Of a DNA stretch of 40,367 bases, positions 1 through 7,329 are shown one piece after another. Made by a program: the position numbers and the translations under genes. The stretch spans positions 1 to 40,367 of the forward strand of contig JAFRDE010000011.1 of assembly GCA_017403985.1 (NCBI GenBank), given 5' to 3'. The stretch's first letter is position 1. The number at the start of each line of letters is the position of its first letter. The DNA is from Ruminococcus sp. GTDB lineage: Bacteria > Bacillota > Clostridia > Oscillospirales > Acutalibacteraceae. The notes below the pieces were generated by a model. It was given only the letters and a program-made list of their open reading frames with translations, had not been told where the DNA came from and made no database searches.

Positions 1-1
1 C

Positions 2-508
2 AAAGGTCTGGACGCGTACCTCTCTCCGGAAATGAAATCGACCGGCGAGGCGATCGGCTACGATAAGAGCCTGTCGAGAGCGATGTACAAGGCGCTCGTC
101 GCGGCGGGCACCAAGGTACAGAATTACGGCACGGTCATCGTGACCCTCGCCGATGAGGACAAGGAAGAGGCGATCCCGCTGATCCGCCGTTTCTACAACC
201 TCGGCTTCAACATCGAGGGTACCGATCTGACCGCGAAGGTCCTGCGTGAGCACGGCATCAAGACGCGCACGCTGAAAAAGCTCAGCGAGGGCTCCAATCA
301 GCTGCTTGACGCTCTGCGTGCGGGACATGTCGCCTATCTGATCAACACCCGCGCGATCCTGTCGGGCGTTCACTATGAGGACGGCACCGCGATCCGCAGA
401 ACCGCTATCGAGAACGGCGTGACGACGTTTACATCGCTGGATACGGTACGCGTCCTGCTCGATGTTCTCGAGGAAACGACGCTGACGATCTCGACTATTG
501 ACGCGTGA
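2..508 (+). CDS. carB: Carbamoyl phosphate synthase large subunit, C-terminal part (5' truncated by window edge)
   Basis: The frame is open from base 2, so the gene starts before the window; 168 residues of a protein that is usually about 1060-1070 residues are present. The opening residues contain the PEMKSTGE motif found near the end of the second ATP-grasp half of CarB. What follows is the MGS-like regulatory domain, which in the family binds allosteric effectors such as UMP or IMP. The enzyme makes carbamoyl phosphate from glutamine-derived ammonia, bicarbonate and two ATP, feeding PyrB downstream. It is the first visible gene of the pyrimidine operon and is separated from pyrK by a short repeat. 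Confidence 0.95.
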   Translation, partial: KGLDAYLSPEMKSTGEAIGYDKSLSRAMYKALVAAGTKVQNYGTVIVTLADEDKEEAIPLIRRFYNLGFNIEGTDLTAKVLREHGIKTRTLKKLSEGSNQLLDALRAGHVAYLINTRAILSGVHYEDGTAIRRTAIENGVTTFTSLDTVRVLLDVLEETTLTISTIDA

Positions 509-510
509 TT

Positions 511-568
511 GAATTAGGAGTTAGGAATTAGGAGTTAGGAATTGTGGGCGGGACACCCGCACCCGATT
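511..568. repeat. Family A intergenic repeat: heptamer array plus GC-rich palindrome
   Basis: Degenerate 7-nt units alternating TTAGGAG and TTAGGAA are repeated in tandem (about 511-543) and run into the palindrome GGGCGGGACACCCGCACCC (about 547-565). The same pair recurs at 11470-11522, and the palindrome recurs at 20570 and 12873. It fills the carB-pyrK gap and ends just before the pyrK start. Confidence 0.85.
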
Positions 569-586
569 GAATGTAATGGTGAAATG

Positions 587-1321
587 ATGCAAGACTCTGT
601 TTTCACAATTATCGACAACAAAAGAATTGCGAAGGACGTTTACAAATTGCTCCTGCGCGGCGATACCTCGGCGGTCAAAAACGCCGGGGAATTCGTCAAT
701 ATACAGCTCGATGGCTTTTACCTACGCCGACCGATCTCCGTCTGCGACGTCGAGGGCGACGTGCTGACACTGATCTATAAGGTGGTCGGCAAGGGTACGG
801 AAGCGATGAGCCAAATGCCTGCTGACACGGAGTTAAAGCTCCTGACAGGGCTGGGCAACGGCTACGATCTTTCGCTTTCCGGCGACCGTCCGCTGCTGAT
901 CGGCGGCGGCGTCGGCGTTCCGCCGATGTACTTTCTCGCCAAAAAGCTGCTCGCGCAGGGCAAAAAGGTCAGCGTGATCCTCGGCTTTAACACCGCCGAC
1001 GAGGTCTTTTATGAGGACGAGTTCAAGGCGCTCGGTTGTGACGTTACCGTCACGACGGTCGACGGAAGCCGCGGTGTCAAAGGCTTTGTCACCGACGCGC
1101 TGCCTGACGAGTACACCTACTTCTATACCTGCGGTCCGATGCCGATGTTCAAGGCACTGAATAGGGAGGTCACAACTTCCGGACAGTTCAGCTTTGAAGA
1201 GCGCATGGGCTGCGGATTCGGCGCGTGCATGGGCTGCTCCTGCAAGACGCTGACCGGCAATAAGCGTATTTGCAAAGACGGCCCCGTGCTGAGAAGGGAG
1301 GAGATCATATGGGCAGACTGA
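587..1321 (+). CDS. pyrK: Dihydroorotate dehydrogenase B, electron transfer subunit
   Basis: PyrK carries FAD and a [2Fe-2S] cluster and passes electrons from PyrD-bound FMN to NAD+. The sequence has the N-terminal ferredoxin-reductase-like FAD domain (RRPISV flavin motif), an NAD-binding region (GGGVGVPPM) and a C-terminal cysteine cluster C-x4-C-x2-C with a fourth Cys in RICKDGP. The frame stays open back to a TTG at 542 inside the upstream repeat, but that stretch reads as repeat sequence. ATG at 584 or 587 suits the family length of about 245 residues, with GGTGAA as a weak ribosome binding site; 587 is chosen. The 3' end overlaps pyrD by 13 bases. Confidence 0.93.
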   Translation: MQDSVFTIIDNKRIAKDVYKLLLRGDTSAVKNAGEFVNIQLDGFYLRRPISVCDVEGDVLTLIYKVVGKGTEAMSQMPADTELKLLTGLGNGYDLSLSGDRPLLIGGGVGVPPMYFLAKKLLAQGKKVSVILGFNTADEVFYEDEFKALGCDVTVTTVDGSRGVKGFVTDALPDEYTYFYTCGPMPMFKALNREVTTSGQFSFEERMGCGFGACMGCSCKTLTGNKRICKDGPVLRREEIIWAD

Positions 1322-2226
1322 GCGTGAATCTCTGCGGAATCGAGCTCGATAATCCCGTGATCCCCGCTTCCGGTACCTTCGGATACGGTTACGAGTTCGC
1401 CGAGATATACGATATTAATATGCTGGGGACCTTTTCCTTCAAGGGAACGACCAAGGATCCCCGCTTCGGCAATCCGACCCCGCGCATCGCAGAGTGTACT
1501 GCCGGCATGATCAACGCCGTCGGACTTCAGAACCCGGGCGTGGACAAGGTTATCGCCGAGGAACTGCCGAAGCTGAAGCATTGCTTTCATAAGCCTGTGA
1601 TGGCGAACGTCAGCGGCTTTTCGGTCGAGGACTACGCCTATACCTGCGCGCTGCTCGACAAGGAAGATCAGGTCGGCTGGCTGGAGGTCAACGTCAGCTG
1701 TCCGAACGTCCACGGTGGCGGCATGAGCTTCGGTACCGATCCTAAGGCGGCGGCAGAAGTCACCAAAGCAGTCAAAGCGGTGACAACAAAGCCCGTCATC
1801 ATCAAGCTCAGCCCGAATGTGACCGATATCGTCGCTATCGCCAAGGCGTGCGAAGACGCGGGAGCAGACGGCATCAGCCTGATCAATACCTTATTGGGAA
1901 TGAGAATCGATTTACGAACAAGAAAGCCGATCATCGCGAATACCATGGGCGGCTTCTCCGGCCCCGCGATCTTCCCGGTCGCGCTGAGGATGGTGTATCA
2001 GGTCGCTCACGCGGTAAATATCCCCGTCGTCGGTATGGGCGGCGTCAGCACCGCCGAGGACGTCATCGAAATGATGCTCGCCGGCGCGACAGCGGTCGAA
2101 ATCGGCGCACAGAATTTAGTCAATCCCGCGGCGTGCAAGGAGATCATCGAAGCTCTCCCCGCCGTTATGGACAAATATAAAATCAATAATTTGAATGAAA
2201 TCATAGGAGGCGTGAATCATGGGTAA
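1309..2226 (+). CDS. pyrD: Dihydroorotate dehydrogenase (NAD+), catalytic subunit, class 1B
   Basis: This FMN enzyme oxidises dihydroorotate to orotate, step four of UMP synthesis. The 305-residue protein has the class 1B active-site segment NVSCPNVHGG, where Cys is the catalytic base, and the C-terminal phosphate/FMN-binding GMGGV segment. The ATG at 1309 is preceded by GGGAGGAG at the right distance, so upstream in-frame codons are discarded. Adjacent PyrK fixes the class as 1B, which works as a PyrD2K2 heterotetramer in the cytosol. The 3' end overlaps pyrF by 8 bases. Confidence 0.96.
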   Translation: MGRLSVNLCGIELDNPVIPASGTFGYGYEFAEIYDINMLGTFSFKGTTKDPRFGNPTPRIAECTAGMINAVGLQNPGVDKVIAEELPKLKHCFHKPVMANVSGFSVEDYAYTCALLDKEDQVGWLEVNVSCPNVHGGGMSFGTDPKAAAEVTKAVKAVTTKPVIIKLSPNVTDIVAIAKACEDAGADGISLINTLLGMRIDLRTRKPIIANTMGGFSGPAIFPVALRMVYQVAHAVNIPVVGMGGVSTAEDVIEMMLAGATAVEIGAQNLVNPAACKEIIEALPAVMDKYKINNLNEIIGGVNHG

Positions 2227-2923
2227 AGACGTGATCGTAGCTTGCGATTTTTCTTCCGCGCAGGCTACCTTCGATTTTCTCGACAAGTTCGAGAACGAAA
2301 AGCGTAAACCGTTCGTCAAGATCGGCATGGAGCTCTATTATGCCGAAGGTCCCGCAATCGTGCGCGAGATCAAGCGCAGAGGTCACAAGATATTCCTCGA
2401 CTTAAAGCTCCACGATATCCCCAACACCGTGATGAAAGCGATGCGGGTACTGAGCAATCTCGACGTAGATATCACCAACCTCCACGCTGCCGGTACCAAG
2501 GCGATGATGAGCGCCGCTTTGGAGGGCTTGACCCGCCCCGACGGCAGCCGTCCGATGCTGATCGCGGTCACCCAGCTGACCTCGACCGATCAGGACGCGA
2601 TGGAAACCGATCTGCTCATCAAAGAGCCCATCGACAAGGTCGTGATGCACTACGCGAAGAACGCGATGGAATGCGGTCTTGACGGCGTCGTATGCTCGCC
2701 GCTCGAAGCCGGTAAGGTGCACGAGACCTGCGGCCACAGCTTTTTGACCGTTACCCCGGGCGTACGCTTCGCGGACGGCGATATCGGCGACCAGAAGCGC
2801 GTGATGACGCCCAAGGCGGCGAAGGAGATCGGCTCCGACTATATCGTCGTCGGCAGACCGATCACCGCGGCGAAGGACCCCGTAGCGGCATACAGAAGAT
2901 GCGTAGAGGAGTTTGTAGGATAA
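2219..2923 (+). CDS. pyrF: Orotidine-5'-phosphate decarboxylase
   Basis: The enzyme decarboxylates OMP to UMP, the last step of the pathway. The 234-residue protein is of normal length for group I PyrF. It shows the catalytic motif DLKLHDIPNT around residues 61-70, with the Asp/Lys network, and the phosphate-binding end TPGVRF...VVGRPIT. The ATG overlaps the pyrD stop and has AGGAGG upstream. It is followed by a family B repeat instead of joining pyrE directly. Confidence 0.97.
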   Translation: MGKDVIVACDFSSAQATFDFLDKFENEKRKPFVKIGMELYYAEGPAIVREIKRRGHKIFLDLKLHDIPNTVMKAMRVLSNLDVDITNLHAAGTKAMMSAALEGLTRPDGSRPMLIAVTQLTSTDQDAMETDLLIKEPIDKVVMHYAKNAMECGLDGVVCSPLEAGKVHETCGHSFLTVTPGVRFADGDIGDQKRVMTPKAAKEIGSDYIVVGRPITAAKDPVAAYRRCVEEFVG

Positions 2924-2933
2924 CAGAGGATAT

Positions 2934-3064
2934 GTCATTGCGAGGGGCTTTGCCCCGTGGCAATCCCCTTGTCATTAATAATGTTTTGGAGGAGATAATC
3001 TGCTCCTCTTTGTGGGATCCCCACGTCAGGACAGACAAGAGTGTCTGTCCCTCCTCGGAATGAC
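2934..3064. repeat. Family B intergenic repeat, complete copy
   Basis: This 131-bp element starts GTCATTGCGAGG and ends CCTCGGAATGAC, so its ends are inverted repeats with one mismatch. Inside are hairpins such as GGGGCTTTGCCCC, GAGGAG...CTCCTC and GACAGACAAGAGTGTCTGTC. A second full copy is at 32891-33011 and one end is present at 7209. It separates pyrF from pyrE; no coding potential is evident. Confidence 0.85.
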
Positions 3065-3088
3065 AGATGATTTGCAAAGGAGAAAACT

Positions 3089-3733
3089 ATGGATTTGAAT
3101 ATTAAAATCGCGAAAGATTTATTAAAGATAAAGGCGGTATTCTTCCGCCCCGAAGAGCCCTTTACCTGGGCGAGCGGCATCAAAAGCCCTGTCTACTGCG
3201 ACAACCGTCTGACCCTTTCGGACGTGGACGTCCGCACCGACGTGGAAGAGGGCTTGGCACAGCTGATCAAAGAGAATTACCCCGACGTCGAGGTGCTGAT
3301 GGGTACCTCCACCGCCGGTATCGCCCACGCGGCGATCACCGCCCAGATCATGGGTCTGCCGATGGGCTATGTCCGCTCCGGTCACAAGGATCACGGCAGA
3401 CAGAACCAGATCGAGGGCAGACTCGAAGCAGGGCAGAAGGTCGTTGTCGTCGAGGACCTGATCTCCACCGGCGGTTCTGTGCTGGAGGTCGTCGACGTAC
3501 TCCGCGAGGCGGGCGCCGAGGTGCTGGGCATCGTGTCCATCTTCACCTACGGCATGCAGAAAGGTCTCGACCGTCTTGCCGCCGCGAACGTGCAGAATAT
3601 CTCGCTGACCAATTTCGATGTGATCGCTCAGGTCGCCGCCGAGGACGGCTACATCAAGCCCGAGGACGTCGAAAGACTGATCAAATTCCGCAACAATCCC
3701 TCTGACGAAAGCTGGATCGGAGGAAACGCATGA
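3089..3733 (+). CDS. pyrE: Orotate phosphoribosyltransferase
   Basis: PyrE joins orotate to PRPP to give OMP. The 214-residue protein carries the PRPP-binding motif [13 protein letters not shown] around residues 112-124, characteristic of type I phosphoribosyltransferases, and the flexible-loop segment [13 protein letters not shown] that closes over the active site. The ATG follows AAAGGAG. Its stop overlaps the pyrB start as ATGA, which implies translational coupling. The gene lies after pyrF behind a 165-base gap occupied by a repeat. Confidence 0.97.
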   Translation: MDLNIKIAKDLLKIKAVFFRPEEPFTWASGIKSPVYCDNRLTLSDVDVRTDVEEGLAQLIKENYPDVEVLMGTSTAGIAHAAITAQIMGLPMGYVRSGHKDHGRQNQIEGRLEAGQKVVVVEDLISTGGSVLEVVDVLREAGAEVLGIVSIFTYGMQKGLDRLAAANVQNISLTNFDVIAQVAAEDGYIKPEDVERLIKFRNNPSDESWIGGNA

Positions 3734-4653
3734 GAAGTGTACTCGATATCGTAGACCTGAGTGTGGAAGAGCTGCAAGAGCTCATGGACACCGCCTGCGA
3801 CATCATCGATCATCCCGAAAAATACGAGGAAGTCTGCCGGCATAAGAAACTGGCGACTCTCTTCTTTGAACCCTCCACCCGTACCCGCCTGAGTTTTGAA
3901 GCGGCGATGTACGAGCTGGGCGGCAACGTGATCTCGGTATCCTCTGCGGGCGCGAGCTCGGCGGCGAAGGGCGAATCCGTCGCCGATACCGCCAAGACCG
4001 TTTCCTGCTATGCCGACATCATCGCGATGCGCCATCCCAAGGAAGGCGCGGCACTGGTGGCGTCGAGAGCCGCGACCATCCCGGTCATCAACGCGGGCGA
4101 CGGCGGTCATAACCACCCGACCCAAACCTTAGCCGATCTTTTGACGATCTACCGCGAAAAGGGAAAGATGGAAAACCTGACTATCGGTCTGTGCGGCGAC
4201 CTGAAATTCGGCAGGACCGTCCATTCCCTGATCAACGCGATGTCGCGATATCCCGGTTCGCGTTTTGTTCTTATTTCTCCCGAAGAATTAAAAGTACCGA
4301 GCTACGTTAAAAAGGACGTGCTCCAGCGCCGACGTATTCCGTATCTGCAGACGACGAGCCTCGAGGACGTTATGCCTCAGCTCGATATCCTATATATGAC
4401 GCGCGTCCAGCGCGAGCGCTTCTTCAATGAGGAGGATTATTTAAGGCTGAAGGACAGCTACATCCTCACCCCGCAGAAGCTGAAAACCGCCAAGGAGAAC
4501 CTCGCGATCATGCATCCGCTGCCCAGAGTCAACGAGATCAGCATCGCGATCGACGACGATCCCCGCGCTTGCTACTTCAAGCAGGTCGCGAACGGCAAGT
4601 ATATGCGCATGGCGCTGATATTAAAACTCTTGAAGGAGGCGGGCACCATATGA
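3730..4653 (+). CDS. pyrB: Aspartate carbamoyltransferase, catalytic chain
   Basis: PyrB condenses carbamoyl phosphate with aspartate. The 307-residue length is standard. The carbamoyl phosphate signature [16 protein letters not shown] is at about residues 46-61 and the aspartate domain contains the [10 protein letters not shown] loop. The start overlaps pyrE (ATGA) and the end overlaps pyrI (ATGA), so the two ATCase chains should be made in a coupled way. The pyrI partner implies a dodecameric, allosteric holoenzyme instead of a free trimer. Confidence 0.97.
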   Translation: MRSVLDIVDLSVEELQELMDTACDIIDHPEKYEEVCRHKKLATLFFEPSTRTRLSFEAAMYELGGNVISVSSAGASSAAKGESVADTAKTVSCYADIIAMRHPKEGAALVASRAATIPVINAGDGGHNHPTQTLADLLTIYREKGKMENLTIGLCGDLKFGRTVHSLINAMSRYPGSRFVLISPEELKVPSYVKKDVLQRRRIPYLQTTSLEDVMPQLDILYMTRVQRERFFNEEDYLRLKDSYILTPQKLKTAKENLAIMHPLPRVNEISIAIDDDPRACYFKQVANGKYMRMALILKLLKEAGTI

Positions 4654-5075
4654 ATATCGATTCGATCCAAAACGGCGTGGTGATCGACCATATCACCGCC
4701 GGGCGCGGGATGCGGCTGTATGAGCTGCTGCGTCTCGATGACCTCGACTGCTCCGTCGCCATCATCAAGAATGTCACCTCAAAAAAGATGGGGAAGAAGG
4801 ACATCATCAAGATCGATTCCAAGACCCATATCGATATGGACGTCATCGGATTCGTCGATCCGCAGGCGACGGTGAACATCATCCGCGACGGAGAGCTGGT
4901 ACGCAAGCGCTGTATCGAGATGCCGAAGGAACTGACCAACGTCATCCGCTGCATGAATCCACGCTGCATCACCACCACCGAACAGGAGCTGGATCACGTG
5001 TTCCGGCTGACCGACCCCGAAAATAAAATTTACCGCTGTATTTACTGCGAGACCAAGGCTGAAAGGAAGTATTAG
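4650..5075 (+). CDS. pyrI: Aspartate carbamoyltransferase, regulatory chain
   Basis: PyrI binds ATP, CTP and UTP and transmits allosteric control to PyrB. From the ATG at 4650 the protein is 141 residues. The N-terminal allosteric domain includes the nucleotide-binding start ([10 protein letters not shown]). The C-terminal zinc domain has Cys101, Cys106, Cys130 and Cys133 in the family pattern C-x4-C...C-x2-C. The upstream in-frame extension lies inside pyrB and is rejected; GGAGG precedes 4650. Only one base separates it from the IMP dehydrogenase gene. Confidence 0.95.
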   Translation: MNIDSIQNGVVIDHITAGRGMRLYELLRLDDLDCSVAIIKNVTSKKMGKKDIIKIDSKTHIDMDVIGFVDPQATVNIIRDGELVRKRCIEMPKELTNVIRCMNPRCITTTEQELDHVFRLTDPENKIYRCIYCETKAERKY

Positions 5076-5076
5076 T

Positions 5077-6582
5077 ATGGCTACATTTATTAACGAACCC
5101 GCCCATACCTTTAATGAATATCTGCTGATTCCGGGCTACTCCTCTTCGGAGTGCGTGCCCGCTAACGTGACGCTGAAAACCCCGCTCGTCAAGTATAAGA
5201 AGGGCGAAGAGAGCGCGATCACCATGAACATCCCGCTCGTATCCGCCATCATGCAGGCGGTCTCCGGCGACCGTCTCGCCGTAGCCCTTGCGACGCAGGG
5301 TGGTGTGAGCTTCATCTACGGTTCCCAGAGCGTTGAGGATGAGGCGGCGATGGTCAAAAGAGCCAAGAGCTATAAGGCGGGCTTTGTCCAGAGCGACAGC
5401 AACATCCGTCCCGATGCGACTTTGGCTGACGTTATCGAGCTGACCGAGCGCACCGGTCACAGCACCTTGGCTGTCACAGAAGGCGGCGCTCCCGACGGCA
5501 AGCTCTTAGGCGTTGTTACAAGCCGTGATTACCGCATCAGCCGTATGGATCCTTCCGAGAAGGTCGAGACCTTTATGACCCCCTTCGACAAGCTGATCTA
5601 CGCTTATGAGGGCGCGACCCTTTCCGAGTGCAACGATATCATCTGGGACCATAAGCTCAACTCCCTGCCTGTTATCACCAAGGACGGCAGAATGAGATAT
5701 TTCGTCTTCCGCAAGGACTATGACAGCCATAAGGCAAATCCTGACGAGCTGCTCGACGAACATAAGAGATATGTCGTCGGTGCCGGCATCAACACCCGCG
5801 ATTACGCCGAGCGCGTTCCCGCGCTGATCGAAGCGGGCGCTGACGTACTGTGTATCGACTCCTCCGAGGGCTTCTCGGAGTGGCAGAAGATCACGATCGA
5901 CTGGATCCGCGCGCATTACGGCGACAGCGTCAAGGTAGGCGCGGGCAACGTCGTCGACGCGGAGGGCTTCCGCTATCTCGCCGACTGCGGCGCCGACTTC
6001 ATCAAGGTCGGTATCGGCGGCGGCTCTATCTGTATCACCCGCGAGACCAAGGGCATCGGACGCGGTCAGGCGACCGCGCTGATCGAGGTCTGCGCCGAGA
6101 GAGACAAGTATTTTGAAGAGACCGGCGTGTACATCCCCGTCTGCTCCGACGGCGGTATCGTATACGATCATCATATCACGTTGGCGCTGGCGATGGGCGC
6201 GGACTTCATCATGCTGGGCAGATACTTTGCCCGCTTCGATGAGAGCCCGTCCAACAAGGTCAGCATCAACGGCACCTATTATAAAGAGTACTGGGGCGAG
6301 GGTTCCCAGCGCGCGAGAAACTGGCAGCGCTACGACCTCGGCGGCGACAAGAAGCTCAGCTTCGAAGAGGGCGTCGATTCCCTCGTACCGTACGCGGGTC
6401 CGCTGAAAGACAACGTCGCGCTTTCGCTCTCCAAGGTGAAATCCACCATGTGCAACTGCGGCGCGCTGACCATCCGCGAATTACAGGAAAAGGCGAAGCT
6501 CACGCTCGTGTCCGCGACCTCGATCGTCGAGGGCGGCGCGCACGACGTTATCCAGAAGGATAAGAGCTCCGCGATGAAATAA
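5077..6582 (+). CDS. guaB: IMP dehydrogenase (divergent, protozoan-like form)
   Basis: The enzyme oxidises IMP to XMP with NAD+, the committed step to GTP. The 501-residue protein has a (beta/alpha)8 barrel interrupted near residues 100-220 by a CBS pair. The catalytic loop is [12 protein letters not shown] with nucleophile Cys319, and the Arg-Tyr dyad is in QRYDLGG. The wording around the loop ([18 protein letters not shown]) resembles, from memory, protozoan (trypanosomatid) IMPDHs more than the B. subtilis GuaB wording GPGSICTTR. It follows pyrI by one base, which puts a purine branch enzyme in the pyrimidine operon. GuaB function is highly likely. Confidence 0.92.
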   Translation: MATFINEPAHTFNEYLLIPGYSSSECVPANVTLKTPLVKYKKGEESAITMNIPLVSAIMQAVSGDRLAVALATQGGVSFIYGSQSVEDEAAMVKRAKSYKAGFVQSDSNIRPDATLADVIELTERTGHSTLAVTEGGAPDGKLLGVVTSRDYRISRMDPSEKVETFMTPFDKLIYAYEGATLSECNDIIWDHKLNSLPVITKDGRMRYFVFRKDYDSHKANPDELLDEHKRYVVGAGINTRDYAERVPALIEAGADVLCIDSSEGFSEWQKITIDWIRAHYGDSVKVGAGNVVDAEGFRYLADCGADFIKVGIGGGSICITRETKGIGRGQATALIEVCAERDKYFEETGVYIPVCSDGGIVYDHHITLALAMGADFIMLGRYFARFDESPSNKVSINGTYYKEYWGEGSQRARNWQRYDLGGDKKLSFEEGVDSLVPYAGPLKDNVALSLSKVKSTMCNCGALTIRELQEKAKLTLVSATSIVEGGAHDVIQKDKSSAMK

Positions 6583-6586
6583 AATC

Positions 6587-6634
6587 GTAGGGACGGTCAT
6601 TGACCGTCCGCGGACGAGCAATGCTCGTCCCTAC
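6587..6634. repeat. Family C intergenic repeat, compact copy
   Basis: This 48-bp element consists of two back-to-back hairpins (GGACGGTCATTGACCGTCC and GGACGAGCAATGCTCGTCC), and its outer ends GTAGGGACG and CGTCCCTAC are inverted repeats. A longer relative lies at 8776-8883. It lies in the guaB-purE gap and stops 8 bases before the purE ribosome binding site. No U-run follows, so terminator function is doubtful. Confidence 0.85.
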
Positions 6635-6653
6635 AAAAACCGGAGGTATATAT

Positions 6654-7142
6654 ATGAAAAAAGTCGGAATCATCATGGGCTCTGACAGCGATCTGCCCAT
6701 CGTGAAGAAAGCGACCGATATGCTGACGATCCTCGATATCCCTTTCGAGGTACACGTCTATTCCGCTCACAGAACACCTGTTGAAGCGCGTGATTTCGCG
6801 CTGAACGCCCGCGCGAACGGCTTCGGCGTACTGATCGCCGCGGCAGGTATGGCGGCGCATTTAGCAGGTGCGATCGCCGCGAACACCACTCTGCCCGTTA
6901 TCGGCATCCCCTGCAAGGGCGGTATGATGGACGGTCTGGACGCGCTGCTGTCTACCGTACAGATGCCCACCGGCATCCCGGTCGCGACCGTCGCCCTGAA
7001 CGGCGCGGCTAACGCGGCGCTCTTAGCGGCGCAGATCATTGCGGTCGAGGATGCGGAATTAGCGGCGAAACTGGACGCGAAGCGCAAAGCCGACGCGGCA
7101 GTTGTATTAGAGAAAGATAAGGGAATAACAGAAAGACTGTAA
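6654..7142 (+). CDS. purE: 5-(carboxyamino)imidazole ribonucleotide mutase
   Basis: PurE moves the carboxyl group of N5-CAIR to C4 to make CAIR. From ATG 6654, preceded by GGAGGT at 6642-6647, the protein is 162 residues, the class I size. Signature segments are GSDSDLP near the N terminus, SAHRTP with the catalytic His, and AAGMAAHLAG. No purK is adjacent, so the N5-CAIR synthetase is either elsewhere or absent; class I and class II PurE cannot be separated with certainty by eye. It is the first purine biosynthesis gene of the run that ends with purL. Confidence 0.96.
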   Translation: MKKVGIIMGSDSDLPIVKKATDMLTILDIPFEVHVYSAHRTPVEARDFALNARANGFGVLIAAAGMAAHLAGAIAANTTLPVIGIPCKGGMMDGLDALLSTVQMPTGIPVATVALNGAANAALLAAQIIAVEDAELAAKLDAKRKADAAVVLEKDKGITERL

Positions 7143-7315
7143 TTAGTTAGGAGTGAGAAGTGAGGAGTGAGGAGTTTCGGGAAACGCTGACGCGTTTTGG
7201 TTATAATTGTCATTACGAAGCCATTTATGGCTGTGGCAATCTCAATCTTATAAAATGGGTGAGGGCGGAGTCCTCCCACAATTCCTAACTCCTAATTCCT
7301 AACTCCTAACTTCAT
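7143..7315. repeat. Composite repeat: inverted heptamer arrays around family B and family A cores
   Basis: On the left are GGAGTGA-type heptamers (about 7147-7175); on the right is the reverse-complement array of CCTAACT/CCTAATT units (about 7283-7310). Between them are one end of family B (GTCATTACGAAGCC from 7209, with GCCATTTATGGC hairpin) and a reverse-oriented family A palindrome (GGGTGAGGGCGGAGTCCTCCC, 7257 onwards). The flanking arrays are inverted relative to each other, so the unit could fold as one long hairpin. Confidence 0.75.
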
Positions 7316-7329
7316 ATTTGGAGGTTTAT

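Noticed and set aside
511-568. CRISPR array
   Set aside because: The units are seven bases, degenerate and without spacers, and no cas gene is in the window.
542-586. Extension of pyrK to the TTG at 542
   Set aside because: The extra residues are encoded by the family A repeat, there is no ribosome site, and PyrK length fits the later ATG.
6587-6634. Terminator between guaB and purE
   Set aside because: Strong hairpins are present but there is no U-run on either strand, and the sequence recurs elsewhere as a repeat.
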